Source: Acholoe squamosa (Eukaryota; Annelida; Polychaeta; Phyllodocida; Polynoidae). Taken from it: a stretch of DNA of 64,000 nucleotides. Under the pieces are notes generated by a model. The model was not told the origin of the DNA. It saw nothing but the letters and a program-made list of their open reading frames with translations, and ran no database searches. The DNA lies in assembly GCA_949317995.1 (NCBI GenBank), contig OX439040.1, positions 76,915,972 to 76,979,971 on the forward strand. The letters run 5' to 3'. The translations under genes were made by a program, and so were the position numbers. Below are positions 24,303-35,435 of this stretch, one piece after another (positions within the stretch are counted from its first letter, which is position 1; each line of letters opens with the position of its first letter).

Positions 24303-24360
24303 ACGCTTCATTACGTCACGTCTTACGTCATGTGACGTCATAGCACGCCCCGTCATACTG
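24303..24360. promoter_or_regulatory. Cluster of CRE/ATF-like TGACG sites
   Basis: Within 58 bp: TTACGTCACG, CTTACGTCATG, TGACGTCATAG and CCCGTCAT. One is the full palindromic CRE TGACGTCA. Whether it is functional is not known; no transcript start is identified. Confidence 0.35.
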
Positions 24361-25235
24361 CAGTATTAATAGTGGATCTTGTAGTGCTACAATGACAGGC
24401 AGTTTGTAATATGGGCAATCTGGAGGCCCGAGTGGTAAGGGGGGGGGGGCACTTCATGTGTTTGCAGCTGGCAAGGGTCATTTTATGAGCAAAATCCCTC
24501 TATTTAAGCAATGATAACCTTTTGCCAAAGATCGCTTTATTAAAACAAGGGTTTGACAAAAGTCATCTCGTGAGTCACTTGACCAAATCGGCTCCAGAAA
24601 GGGCACCTTTCAACTAAAATCCCTATTCCGTTTTTGTTGGCATACATCTTTTTTCCTTGTGAAATTTTCTCCAGAAATCCTTCTAAGCTTCTTAGCAAGG
24701 GTCACTTTTCAACAAAAGCCCTGCAATCAAATACCAATCAAGGGTAAGGGATGCCAGAGGCCTATCCCGCGCACCCTGTCTAAAACGATTAACTGACCCC
24801 CCCCCCCCCCCACTGGTCGAAAGTTGTGGTGAATGATTCATTAATGCATCCTGCCTTGGGGGGAACGCAGATGCTCAACAATTAATGGCAGATTCCATCA
24901 TATGCGATCAATAAGCATCACAAATTCCAAAGGTTCAGGAGTAGCATCCGGGGGAGGGAGACTGGATCCATTTTAGTTGAAAGTTGGGGGAATATTTTAG
25001 AGGCCCTAAAACAAAAATTTCGAGAATGAGAAGTCAGCCTCGGTTTTCATCAGTTTTATTTTTATATATTTATTTTATTTATTTATTTTTTTGTGGGGGG
25101 TGGCGTGTTCCGGCTTTAGATGAGGGAATGTAGATACTAATCTCCAATAAATAATCATGCAGTCTGCAGAGTATCATTAAGGCCTGTTAGGTGGGACTAT
25201 TAATACAGGGTGTGACGCTTGGAATGCACCACCAG

Positions 25236-25300
25236 ACTGATGTTACGTCATCTAACAATAATGACGTAACGTCACAATGATGACGTAATGTAACAATGGC
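25236..25300. promoter_or_regulatory. Second TGACGTAA cluster, partly palindromic
   Basis: TGTTACGTCAT, ATGACGTAACGTCA and GATGACGTAATGTAAC occur in a row; the outer sites are inverted relative to each other and could form a hairpin. Confidence 0.3.
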
Positions 25301-25415
25301 GCCTGCAGCTGTAACCAGCCATTAGGGACCAGTGTAAGATGTGAGGTTAGGCTAGGGTAAGCTGAAGACCTTCTGGCCTTCCGTATACTTCCTTTCTATT
25401 GCATATAAAAGTCGA

Positions 25416-25420
<5 letters not shown>

Positions 25421-25475
<55 letters not shown>

Positions 25476-25592
25476 AAAGAATGAGAGAGAGAATCAGAGA
25501 GGGGAAGACTTATATAGAGAGAGACTCAGAGAGAGAGAGAGAGGTAAAAGAGAGAGAGAGAATCAGAGAGGGGAAGACTTATATAGAGAGAG

Positions 25593-25624
<32 letters not shown>

Positions 25625-25630
25625 CAAAGG
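25421..25630. repeat. Compound (GA)n microsatellite
   Basis: GA runs at 25421-25472 and 25585-25624 are separated by two direct copies of a segment with GGGGAAGACTTATATAGAG. Confidence 0.95.
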
Positions 25631-26484
25631 GAAAAGGGATGAGAGAGAGAGGTAAACGGAATGACAGAGAATACATATCTTATGATGGTAATATCAGTTA
25701 AAACATACACAGAAATAAAGTTTAAATCTTCATTTATTACATCATTGCACATGTTTGCCCTTTATTATTTCAAGATCATCTCAGAGAGCTATGGGAAAAA
25801 AGCTCCACATACCTTTATGTTCACAAAATGTGACTGTTATCTATTGTCCGACAATCAGAAATTCCCATGCACACTGTTTTATATTTTGAATAGCCCTTGA
25901 CTCTCGCACACGTTATATCAATTATACAATAAGGATTTCATCCAGAGTAGAAAAGAAATGCCATTAATTGATTCAATAGGTTACAATTCTGGGGAGCAGC
26001 ACTCTGATTGCTAAGCAAAGGGGCAAATTACGTAGGCGGCCTAGACAATATACTAGAAAAAGTCATCTTTTTGCTTGTCTCTTTTAAATATTGGTATTGA
26101 GAACTAATTCATCACATATATAATATAATGTCATGAGTACATTGATTACCTTTCAGATTTTGTAACGCTTTTTGCCGTAGGGGGTTCTAGATATTTCTTT
26201 TTGTGATAAGGAATTTAACACATTTTTCTAGTACCGGTACATTTACTATTCAAATTAACCCTTCTGGAGGACTATTATCTTTGTGGAGATAAGCCTGGTA
26301 TAAGAGCCTCGTTGGTCCGTGTGATGTCACTGCTGCTCCCTAAAAAAGCTCATAAAACTACGTCACATTGGTACATTGAATTGTACAGCCCCACAACAGG
26401 GGGCATATATTTACTGAGACCCTTTTATAGACTTCCGGTATCACAGACCAATGTTATCCACCCATACAATGAAATGTTTTATCT
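25631..26484. other. No gene seen
   Basis: AT-rich spacer; open frames here have no recognisable domain or splice context. Confidence 0.45.
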
Positions 26485-26496
26485 TGATAGGAAACA

Positions 26497-26676
26497 GTGA
26501 GTGAGTGAGTAATAGGTGTTTAACGCCATTTCGACAGCTAAGGTCATATTCATGGCGAGAACTGCATTACTATTTCACAGAGAAATGTGTTGGTGCCCGT
26601 GCATATGTGCACCACACACATCCGAGGGGATAGAAAAGAGGAGACATAGACCCTTTTAAGTGGGCTAGGGAAGCCC
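26497..26676 (-). mobile_element. SINE-like retroposon, 180 bp, with 12-bp target duplication
   Basis: TGATAGGAAACA flanks both sides (26485-26496 and 26677-26688). Read on the minus strand, it starts GGGCTTCCCTAGCCCACTT and ends GACCTTAGCTGTCGAAATGG, CGTTAAACACC and a (TCAC)n tail. The 3' domain and short repeated tail are typical of invertebrate SINEs. A second copy on the other strand is at 50464-50643. Confidence 0.7.
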
Positions 26677-26763
26677 TGATAGGAAACATTATACTTGGTC
26701 CATAAGATAAGATATATATGATAGCATTTAGCCCTTTTTAAGAGTGACTCCAGATTCATGTTG

Positions 26764-26938
26764 TAACCTTTTAAGGGCCGCTGATGCAGAAGTGCATCAT
26801 GTCCATTAGTTCCCATGATGCACCAATGGAGTTTTTGCGAGTTTGCTTGCCAGTACTTCATTGGAGCATCATGCCAACCATCCAGGAGAGTATCAGTCCT
26901 GTAGGATCATCATGATGCAGGAATGCGGCCCTTAGACG
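26764..26938. mobile_element. Multi-hairpin TTAA element, diverged
   Basis: Starts AACCTTTTAAGGGCCGCTG, carries CCAATGGAGTTTTTGCGAG/CCAGTACTTCATTGG and ends at GCGGCCCTTAGA. Confidence 0.7.
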
Positions 26939-27991
26939 AGGACAAGTCTTAGTTGAAGCACACAATGATATTTGTAGTGGACATGTATGTATCTCTTTGT
27001 ATTTCAAACTCATAACACACAAAGAATACTGGTAAAATATGAATGTAGATCCAGTCCTCAGTGTAAATCATGTACCATATTAACAAGGAACAGAAATATT
27101 GTCAATCTGAAAGAGAGGTTTTATTTTGAGGCAATGTACAGGATATGGTGTATGAAATATGCATTTACAAAAGTCATGTCACTGAATATGAGGTAGAACA
27201 GTATAAACATTGGAAGTGCTGAAGTGGTAGCATAAGTCCAGGCTCAACTCTATACAAATACTAATATTTTCAATAAAGATGTCTCGTCCCTCATGCTTTG
27301 CCGATATCTTGGTTCAAAATAGGTAGGGTCCAAAATAAAGCGAGAAAGGTGTTTTTGTTTGGCCTATTGCACACAAAATGATTGTTTTCATTGGACAGAT
27401 GTTTGCTTGGAGATACTTTAATCTTCCAACCCTCTTCCAACCCAAAGAGGTAGTAAAATTCTTACTGTCCACTGGCTGGAATGAGATACTGGCCTCGGTC
27501 TGGGTGTTACTATGGTGACGTGCTGCAGCTGGTTCCCGGGGGAGGCAATCGTTAGGACAACAACCAGCGAAGTACCTACTGATGATGGTCTTTACTACCG
27601 CTGTATATCCTCACATATAAGCTTATTTGGATACTGTTTTCAGTGCTTAAAGAACAGTACCAGAATTGAGATTTTTAAGCCTCAGGTGTTTTTTTCCAAC
27701 ATGGGGGTGCAGCTAATATACAGGTGCGGCATATACATGGGGTTTTATGGTAGTGCTAGATTGCTCAGAATCAAGTTCCAACTGCACCTTACAGCATTTG
27801 CTTAAACTTCAGAGTGCACCCTCTGTGTGAGGTGCACCTTATATACAAGGGTTTACACTTAGTATACAGGACACACAGTGGTCCCAGATCACCCTGGTGT
27901 CTGGTAGGCTACAACAGTACACCAGCCCCCTCACCCTCCAACACTCATACACTGTGACACAGTGTATACCAGTACACTACTATAATTATAA
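26939..27991. other. No gene seen
   Basis: 27600-27855 contains TATAAGCTTATTTGGATACTG and GGTGCACCTTATATACAAGG, remnants of TACCG..-type MITEs. No exon was recognised. Confidence 0.45.
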
Positions 27992-28200
27992 GGGAGTGGT
28001 AATTTTTTATCAACAGGGCGGGGGGGGGGGGGTCATGGGTTTGATGGGGGAGGTAAACATTTCAGACCCCTTTTGAGGGGGGCGGGGTTAACTCTTATTA
28101 GCAAAAAAGCCAGTGCGCTACTTTAGATCAAAGAGGGGGCGCAAAAATTCATTGTGCGAAAATCCACCACCCCATCTGTTGATAAATAATGACCACTCCC
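27992..28200. mobile_element. GGGAGTGGTCATT-type MITE with G tracts
   Basis: Left GGGAGTGGTAATTTTTTATC and right GATAAATAATGACCACTCCC are inverted. Inside are the diagnostic AACAGGGCGGGGGG and CCACCACCCCATCTGTT next to the ends. Five other copies are in the window. Terminal GGG with TA-like flanks resembles PIF/Harbinger MITEs. Confidence 0.75.
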
Positions 28201-28354
28201 TAGTATAGTGCTGTAATGCTGTGTGCACCTATTGTCACTGTCTGGCTATCACCTTGCCATCCTAAAGCAGACAAAAAAAAGCCACTGGCATTGCTACATA
28301 TAGGAGTGACAGTCAACTGCACGCCAGAGAGGTTGACAAGAACCTAGTATAATA

Positions 28355-28587
28355 CCATAATCTCCCGCGTAGAAGACACGTTGCGCATATAGGACGCACC
28401 CCAAACTCAGCAGGAGCATTTCCGCGTATAAGACGCACATTTTAATGCTGATATTTGTAAATTCAATACATTTCTATAGTAAAATTACCCCTCGTATAAG
28501 ACACACCCCCAATTTCAATACATCCTATAAGACGCACAAGGCATTTGTTTGGCGTAGAGGACGCGTCTTATACGCGGGAGTTTACGG
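28355..28587. mobile_element. 233-bp TIR element, CCGTAAACTCCCGCGTA ends
   Basis: Left CCATAATCTCCCGCGTAGA and right TACGCGGGAGTTTACGG are flanked by TA (28353-28354, 28588-28589). The interior repeats TATAAGACGCAC-like words several times. Confidence 0.75.
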
Positions 28588-28615
28588 TACATTGCAAAAT
28601 GACGCTAAAGCACTG

Positions 28616-28804
28616 TTGTCATGATGCACCAATGAAGGGGGGTGATACCTCACAAGAACTTCATTGGTGCATCATACCTACCCTCGGGGCGTGTATCAGC
28701 CTGCTAGGTTCAGCATGATACAATAATGCAACCCTGGCGAGTTACTTGCCAGGGTTGCATTCATGCATCATGACGACCGATGCATTAGCAGCCTTTAAAG
28801 GGTA
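28616..28804. mobile_element. Multi-hairpin TTAA element, left end lost
   Basis: Has the CCAATGAAGGGGGGTGA...ACTTCATTGGTGC hairpin and a near-perfect ATGCAACCCTGGCGAG/CTTGCCAGGGTTGCAT palindrome, and ends AGCCTTTAAAGGGTA. Confidence 0.8.
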
Positions 28805-29547
28805 GAGAGGGTGTGGTACAACATATCTCCATACTGTCTGTACAGCAACACAACTTTGTATTGTAACCTGACTCTACATTGACACCATGCCCGAGACAAA
28901 CAGAATGGATAGACAATGACAGGGCTCAGGGGGTACCCTTTCTGCTTGTTCTGCTCAGTATTGAACCACCTCAGTACCTGTCATCTTATGTTCTATCACT
29001 ACTGTAAGGTCATACATGTAAGCCAGACTGTCATTTAAGCCACACCTTGTGTTGAAGGAAATGCTTTAAATCCCACACCGGCATATAAACCACACCCTGA
29101 GTTAAGAGAAATACCATATAAGATGTATCACACTTAATATCTTATAATTCCTTTCTTTTCTTCTAAATTGCGATAAACAATACAGGATGCACCCCCTTTC
29201 TTTTGGACAATGCCAGCTCTTGTTTCCATATCCCGGAACTGCCATTGTTTTCTTTCAGCTTATATGTGAGGGACGTTAGGATTTAAGGGAATGGTGGCAG
29301 TATGATAACAGAAGAGGTATCGTACATTGTACACATCGATATAACCTAGTAATCAATGGTAAAACACAGAAGGTGGAATTCCTCACCAAGACACTTAGCA
29401 GGAGTGGATGACTTCAGCGGTTGAGGAGATATAGCACCAAGTAATACAGATTCTGATTTGTTAAGTACTAGACTGTACAAAGTACATACAGACCCTTCAT
29501 TATGCATAGCAGGAGTATATATCAATGAATCATATCCATGAATTCTG
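28805..29547. other. No gene seen
   Basis: Spacer; 29010-29110 shows three weak repeats of AAACCACACC-like words. No exon was recognised. Confidence 0.45.
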
Positions 29548-30145
29548 ACATAAACCCTTTAAGGGTTCCTAATGCATTAGTGCATTATGCCCCCGGGGGG
29601 GCACTGAGCCTCGTTTTGGGTACCAACTGTGGTACTGACCCCGCAGAGCGGGGGCTGTCGACTCGTCAGCGAGGGGGAAAAGGGGGGGGGGGGGGCTGTC
29701 AACTGAATTGCATCTTGAGATTGAGGGGCTGTTAATACCCATTATACCTTGGATGGGAAGGAAGCAGCTTGAATATTCCTTCTAATCACTCAGGGCTGCA
29801 TGTGAAATTCCTGAATATTTTTGTCTGAGAACCATAGTTTACATGGAAGAGGCCATTGAAAAGAGGGGCTGTTATCAGACTTCTTGAAAAAGGGGGGCTG
29901 TAAAAATTATGCTACATTTTAAGTGGCTGTGAAATGACCAAATATGGGGGGCTGTAGTTTCACAGTTGGTACTACACATCAAAGACTCAGTGCCCCCCCC
30001 CCCCGGGATTATGCCTATTGGTTGACATGCTGCGATGAAGTACTGGTACGTCTCGGCACTTTACCGGTGCATCATGCCGATCCTCCAGGCTGCATTCATA
30101 CATCAACAAAAGTACAGGGCAAGTCCCGTAAAGGGTCACTAAGGT
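29548..30145. mobile_element. Multi-hairpin TTAA element interrupted by a hAT-like MITE
   Basis: Left part starts AAACCCTTTAAGGGTTCC; right part runs from 30008 through GATGAAGTACTGG...GGCACTTTACC to CCCGTAAAGGGT. The interruption at 29592-30007 lies inside the GCATCATGCCCATTGG word of the consensus. Confidence 0.7.
29592..30007. mobile_element. 416-bp TIR insertion with 8-bp target duplication
   Basis: ATTATGCC is present at 29584-29591 and 30008-30015. The ends are inverted: GGGGGGGCACTGAGCCTCG then TACCAACTGTG on the left, matched on the right by CACAGTTGGTA and CTCAGTGCCCCCC. An 8-bp duplication is characteristic of hAT elements. It is non-coding. The host hairpin element supplies an empty-site comparison that confirms the duplication. 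Confidence 0.75.
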
Positions 30146-31902
30146 AATTCTGATTGTTGTGAAAAACAAATAGAAGAAATATATTTGTATGAAAATGACT
30201 GGATGTATTATAATTGGTATAGAGTGGTCCCTTAGACAACTTTGGTGAGCAGATCACTGGTCATGGACAAATTCCATCTCATACAAACTGTTACATTCAA
30301 TATTCTCATCATACCCTAATAGTGAACATGACAATGATGTATTGCCTCTTACAGGCCTATTGCATAGAAGAATTAGTCCTTTAAAGTCTGCTCATGCATT
30401 TATGTAACCAATGAGAATGATCAATAAATGCACAAAAGGCCCTGAAAGAGTTAAAGAGTAAAGGCATATATAATTTGTGGGCAAAATGAGATACAGGGAG
30501 TAGTAATAGATCAACCTTTTTTGGCAATCTAGTCTACATCTTTGGGACTTATTTCAAAGAAGGAATTTTAATTTCTGGATGTATGTAAATAACCATAGAT
30601 ATATAGATTCTTTTCAGCCAAGTTTCAGCCAAGAGGCCACAACTTTGATAAATAAAAGTCTTTTTCGTAATTCATTTTGTTCAAGATCTTGACTACATAT
30701 CTGTAATCCAAATAATGGGATTCAAAGGGACTGAGAGCTCTCACAGAGAATAAATCATGTGCTTGACCTACTATAACCTAGGGGGCCTTTATCATGGAAA
30801 AGGCCGCTTAGCACCCTTCAAAGTGGATAACCTACAACATGTACATACACATTCTAACACATAAACTATATACAATTCATCCAGCGTAACCCCTGAAGGA
30901 CCGCAAAGCGCATCGCCACATTATATATCCATCTATCATTGGGATACATTAATGCAGCCCTGGGCTGCATCGGGCAAGTAAATTTTGGTAGTCAGATCGA
31001 AAGATTGTTTTCGTTTAAGTTTTTTTACATTTTATTTATTTCAATGCTAATTTTATGAGCGGAATCTCATTTTTACCCCCGATTTTCTAGCAGTACCTGA
31101 ACGCAACATTTTTTTTAGGCTTTCATGCTGACACCTTGGGGTTAATAGCCTCCAGGAGAGTCTAAATTATGCATCAAGACAACCCTCTTGGGTACGATCA
31201 TCTGGAGTAAAATGCCTTAATGAGCTATACAGACAACAAAGGCTAGCACTTTGGGCTTGTATCTGACCCCATCATGTGAAAAGAAATGTTACAAAAATTA
31301 AAAAACTTCCCTTTATCTTACGTCTAGTTATCTGTAGATATTCTTTGAGCAGATCATATCTTTTTGGCAGCTTTTTTTCATTCTTCAAACTTCATGAGAT
31401 CAATGTAATATCTTTTTTAAAATGTCAGTATTGATTCATATACATAAGATTTACATCTCAATATATATGCATTTTATAACCATAAAGTGCTCATATGCTC
31501 TTGGTCCTTTTTTTAAATCATGGCTTTCAACCCATATATCGGAGATACATTCCATTACATGATGATAAAGCCACGAAAGATAAAATGTATACACATAGGG
31601 CCAACATTGTACTATAATACAAACGTAAATTATGTACACATTCCTTATAAATAAATAATTCATTTGATTCATAGATAGAGATATCCCTTGAAAAAGTATT
31701 CTGATTTGAGGAAAGGCAACCTAAAAAATCCAGGTTTTGTATACAGCAACAGCCCCTCAAATATTATTGGTAGATTCACTGCTTTACCCCCCCCCCCCCC
31801 CACATGGTCCATATTATCAAGCCTTGGGACTTCTGGGTCACAGAGATCATTGCTGAATATACAGTAAATGATTATATCCTAAAAGTCATATTAAAACTAT
31901 CA
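30146..31902. other. 3' flank of membrane protein gene; one short hairpin element
   Basis: 30375-30452 is a short relative of the hairpin family (CCTTTAAAGTCTGC...GCCCTGAAAGAGTTAA). Two overlapping TTTATT words at 31031-31040 (AATAAA on the minus strand) are candidate polyadenylation signals for the gene at 31903-34017. A C tract lies at 31786-31800. No exon was seen. Confidence 0.4.
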
Positions 31903-34017
31903 TCACAAAACACTGTTCAGAGGAGACAGATTACTTGACTGATGCTGTTGTTCGGAGGATATATACTGTGGGGGAAGGACGGTTGATGGTATCCAGCGGC
32001 GATGTCCTCCGGATGCTGAATCAGCCGATGCGCCTTCAGAAGGGAATGATGAGACGACTAGCTCCTGTGGGTGCGATGTCATGGCGGTGCCAAGGACAGG
32101 TTGTGGAGGGGGCATGAAGGACCCGGAGAGCCTCCAGTGTCCTTGTGAGGTCCGATGAGGATGATTGGCTCCCCGCAGGATGACTCCTCCACTATGGTCA
32201 GCTTGCGTATCCGAGGCTGAGGCATCCCTCGAACCACTATTACCTCCGATTAAAGTTTCGCTTGGTCCTTTACTATGCCGATCCCGACCCCCTCTGGACC
32301 CTCGGGAGGAGTTACCCCCACTGGCACTTTGGGAGCTACTCATATTCCGAGAGGAAGAAGACCCAGAGGAGGAGGTGTGATGGCGGGATGGGGCAGTGCG
32401 GACATTGCTACTGCCTGAGCGGCTTTGGGCTCCAGCCTGCATGCCAACAGACTGGCCATGCCGATGACAAGTCCCATGTCCACTTGAGTCACACATGCCA
32501 CCATTGGCCCCTCGACACTCTGATGAGGGTGCACGCCGGTGCCCTGCGGCTTCCCGGTGGTGAGAGTCTGTATTGGAGGAGGTACTGCCTGATGATGTAG
32601 AGTGTCTTTGTGAAGTTACAGGTGCTCTGTGTGTGCGCTGACTTTGCGAGTGCTGGCTGGTGCCACCAGATGTCACCCCTACACTTGGGTCCACAGCAGA
32701 GCAGGTCTGAGTCCCACTGGTACGAGAGGCCGTCAGGGACACCGGCCGGTGCTGACCTGAATTTCTGTGCGTCCGTTGTGCCACAACCCGAGTCCCAGTC
32801 AGTGGGATCAACCGGTCTAATGGGGGTAACTGAGTTGGGAATGTTGTCTCCTGAGGCTGTGCATTAGAAGTACCATCCATAGCAACACTTGTATATCCAG
32901 GAAGCTCAGGCATGTTACCATTAAATCCAGTAGTAGCAGAATGAGAATGAGCCATTCCGCTGTTAGAGTCATCCAGGCCAACCTGGGTGAGGTTGATTTG
33001 GCTGTAGCATGGAGGCGGGGTGCTCGGTGGTTCGGGCATGGTGCTCTCGGGTACAGCTCCAGGTTGCGGACAGGGACCGTTGTTAGGCATGATGTACATT
33101 ACCTGACTTATTCCACCTGCCTGGTCTGATGTCGCTTGTACCATCCCATACACACTACCGTCAGCCGCTGGGGCCAAGATTGCGATCTGCTGTGGGCCCG
33201 ATGGCGGTGGGAGAGTGGCAGGGGGGTACTCGTATGATGCAGGTGGGCATATAGATGTCCCAGGTGCTGCTCCATTGGTGGCACCACTAGTTCCGCTGGA
33301 TGCGGCAAATAGATGCTGGGCCTGGGTACGCAGGTCGGGATCGATCAGGTACTGGAGGTTGGAGTTCTGGCGGTACCCGGTGCTGAACTCTGCTGATGTA
33401 GGAGTCTGTAGGTCCCCGGCACTGTGGTATGGGTTATCGGGGAGGTACCACACTCCGCACACAGCTCGACAACCCACGATGGATGACGCTGTTCCACAGA
33501 TGGCCGCTATCACTGATACAACAATGATAAGGCTATGTACAGCCAGGGCGTTTCCCTGCCCCAACTCGTGAACCTCCTGATGCCGATGCTGCTGGAACAA
33601 CATGTTCTCTGTAGCAACCCCGATGGACGACAAGGTCAAGGTCACCAGAGCCAAGATGGCCGACATTGCAGAGAACACCATGAAGGTGACTATGGTGCAG
33701 TTGGACTTCCTGCGTGCTGAGGCCAAACCAAAGACACCCGAGACGAAGAAGAAGGTTCCACTCCAGAAACCGGAGGCGTAGTAATACCCCCATGCACGGG
33801 TTGAGATCGACACAACACCTAGCACCAGTGCAGCAATCCCGGCTAGGACCTGGATGACGCCAAAGATGAGGGCCTTCTCGTGGGAGAACCCAGGGCGTAC
33901 CGACCGACGTGGCTCTGCACGCCGCCTCCGGGCACTCCGACTACCTCCACCACTGCCGTTTCCTCCACCACTATGACCTCCACTGTGGTCTTCCCTCTGC
34001 TGTCGTGCCGCCGCCAT
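31903..34017 (-). CDS. Four-pass CD20-like membrane protein with PPxY tail (ENTREP/FAM189-like)
   Basis: A single uninterrupted frame of 704 codons starting at an ATG on the minus strand. Residues 1-47 are Gly/Ser- and Arg-rich and probably cytosolic. Four hydrophobic segments lie at about 49-72, 80-100, 107-134 and 157-187, with a short 20-residue loop between the third and fourth. From residue 190 the protein is Ser/Thr/Pro/Gly-rich and probably disordered. PPxY motifs (PPCY about 335-338, PPQY about 682-685) would bind WW domains of Nedd4-family ubiquitin ligases. This layout, four N-terminal TM helices plus a long PPxY tail, fits the CD20-like ENTREP/FAM189 class, whose known members couple ITCH-type ligases to receptor trafficking; orthology is my inference. 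The lack of introns is unusual for the family. Plus-strand frames inside it are shadows. Confidence 0.85.
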   Translation of the reverse strand: MAAARQQREDHSGGHSGGGNGSGGGSRSARRRRAEPRRSVRPGFSHEKALIFGVIQVLAGIAALVLGVVSISTRAWGYYYASGFWSGTFFFVSGVFGLASARRKSNCTIVTFMVFSAMSAILALVTLTLSSIGVATENMLFQQHRHQEVHELGQGNALAVHSLIIVVSVIAAICGTASSIVGCRAVCGVWYLPDNPYHSAGDLQTPTSAEFSTGYRQNSNLQYLIDPDLRTQAQHLFAASSGTSGATNGAAPGTSICPPASYEYPPATLPPPSGPQQIAILAPAADGSVYGMVQATSDQAGGISQVMYIMPNNGPCPQPGAVPESTMPEPPSTPPPCYSQINLTQVGLDDSNSGMAHSHSATTGFNGNMPELPGYTSVAMDGTSNAQPQETTFPTQLPPLDRLIPLTGTRVVAQRTHRNSGQHRPVSLTASRTSGTQTCSAVDPSVGVTSGGTSQHSQSQRTHRAPVTSQRHSTSSGSTSSNTDSHHREAAGHRRAPSSECRGANGGMCDSSGHGTCHRHGQSVGMQAGAQSRSGSSNVRTAPSRHHTSSSGSSSSRNMSSSQSASGGNSSRGSRGGRDRHSKGPSETLIGGNSGSRDASASDTQADHSGGVILRGANHPHRTSQGHWRLSGSFMPPPQPVLGTAMTSHPQELVVSSFPSEGASADSASGGHRRWIPSTVLPPQYISSEQQHQSSNLSPLNSVL

Positions 34018-35291
34018 CTCAAAAAGTATGACACTGTGGTTAATTTCTCAGTGCTGCCTCTGTTATTATTATTATCTCGAAGTAAAAAGACTCATGCTGA
34101 GTTCACCTGAGACTGAGCCTCCACGCTCTTTGATGCACCCCGTGTTAACATCTCGATGAAATAATTATCCGCATTGAACTCGATACAACTCGTCAAGAGC
34201 GCTCTCAGATGACTGCTGCAGCTATTTTTTTTCACAGCTACTGTTTCTTTTCTGTCTCCTGTGTATGTAGCTCAATACTAAGTCATGCTAGCTTATCACT
34301 GTGGGTTATGTCTTATTAGCTGGCACCTCTGTTGTTATTAATTCAATAATAAGATGACAATCCTGAACAGTTCATCATAGATCCATCATGATGAAATCTG
34401 TGCTGCTGCCTAATGCTTCCCTTTTTGCTGCCTTTAATAATGTTATATATTTTATAACACAATAAAAATTCATTCTGAACCTAATGCACTAAATTGTGGT
34501 ATGATCATAACGATGCACTCCCTATCTGATGCTAGATCGATGTAGTTGTTTTGATACACTCTCCCTTTAATGGGGTAATATAAGAGTAAGGTCCTGGCCT
34601 AATGGAATAGCAGTTTTTGATACACTTCCCCTTGGCCTTGAGGGTAGTATAAACCTAATAAGGAATATGAGATACAATCCCTGTCTGATGCTAATAGCAG
34701 AGGTAATCCAGGCCAGTTCCAGTGGCAGTTGTAGTAGCTGTGTGAATGTAGTGAGTAGGCCTGTTCACTGGTAGGGGTAGTAAGTACTCGTAGCACTAGC
34801 AGTAGGTTGATGGGTACTCCAGCCTGTCCAGGGCAGTAGTAAGCTCCATGACCTAAGAGAGGTTCAGTGGTACTCCTCAGGCTCTATCAGCCTCACTGGT
34901 GCCACTACTACTTGTGCTACTGCTCCCACAGCAGCCTGAATTGTCTGGCTGGCACTTCTCATGGTCTAACAACCTCTCCCTTCCTCCAGCCACACTCAGT
35001 CACTGAGTCAACAGCCAGGACAAAAGGCATCCCACTAGCTCCTCCTGCACGCCACCCGGCCTGCGCCGTACAATGTGGCGTGCCCCGGAGGTGAGGTGGC
35101 GTACGCCGGGGCTGAAATGGCGCACACCGGTTGAAATGTGGCGTACGCTTGGAGGTATTTGGCGTATGCCGCAGTGATGGGAACGGCCTGACTGGGACTA
35201 TGAGAGGCAGGCTGGAGTGTGTGTGTAAGGGGCGGGCAAACTCTGCTTCGGACCTACTCTGTGTGTAGTGTGTGAGTGGTTGTAGTACACA
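34018..35291. other. Upstream flank of membrane protein gene; GC-rich repeats
   Basis: Expected 5' UTR and promoter side of the minus-strand gene. No clear TATA box or initiator is identified. 35085-35170 repeats GTGGCGTACGCCGG-like words four times. The rest is unique spacer. Confidence 0.4.
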
Positions 35292-35435
35292 ATGCCTCCA
35301 GCAAAAGAACACGCCACGACAACTAAAACTCCTGATAAATCCAGTACTCCTGCTTTTCCTGCTGATTTTACCTCCTTAATCTCTTCTTCTTTCTCCCCTG
35401 CTGCTGCTGCTCCTGCCTCCCTGAGCGTCCCATGA
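35292..35435 (+). CDS. Small ORF of 47 codons, function unknown
   Basis: ATG to TGA, peptide beginning MPPAKEHATTTKTPDK and rich in Pro, Ser, Thr and Ala. It lies in a GC-richer patch that could be a promoter-proximal exon of an unidentified plus-strand transcript. It is too short to assign and may be chance. Confidence 0.2.
   Translation: MPPAKEHATTTKTPDKSSTPAFPADFTSLISSSFSPAAAAPASLSVP

Larger units (their letters stand above)
23916..25420. other. No gene seen; two clusters of TGACG sites
   Basis: Spacer with G/C homopolymers at 24070, 24439 and 24797. CRE-like half-site clusters occur at 24303-24360 and 25236-25300. Confidence 0.45.

Noticed and set aside
32262-33793. Several plus- and minus-strand frames of 60-118 codons
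   Set aside because: Shadows of the 704-codon membrane protein gene in other frames.
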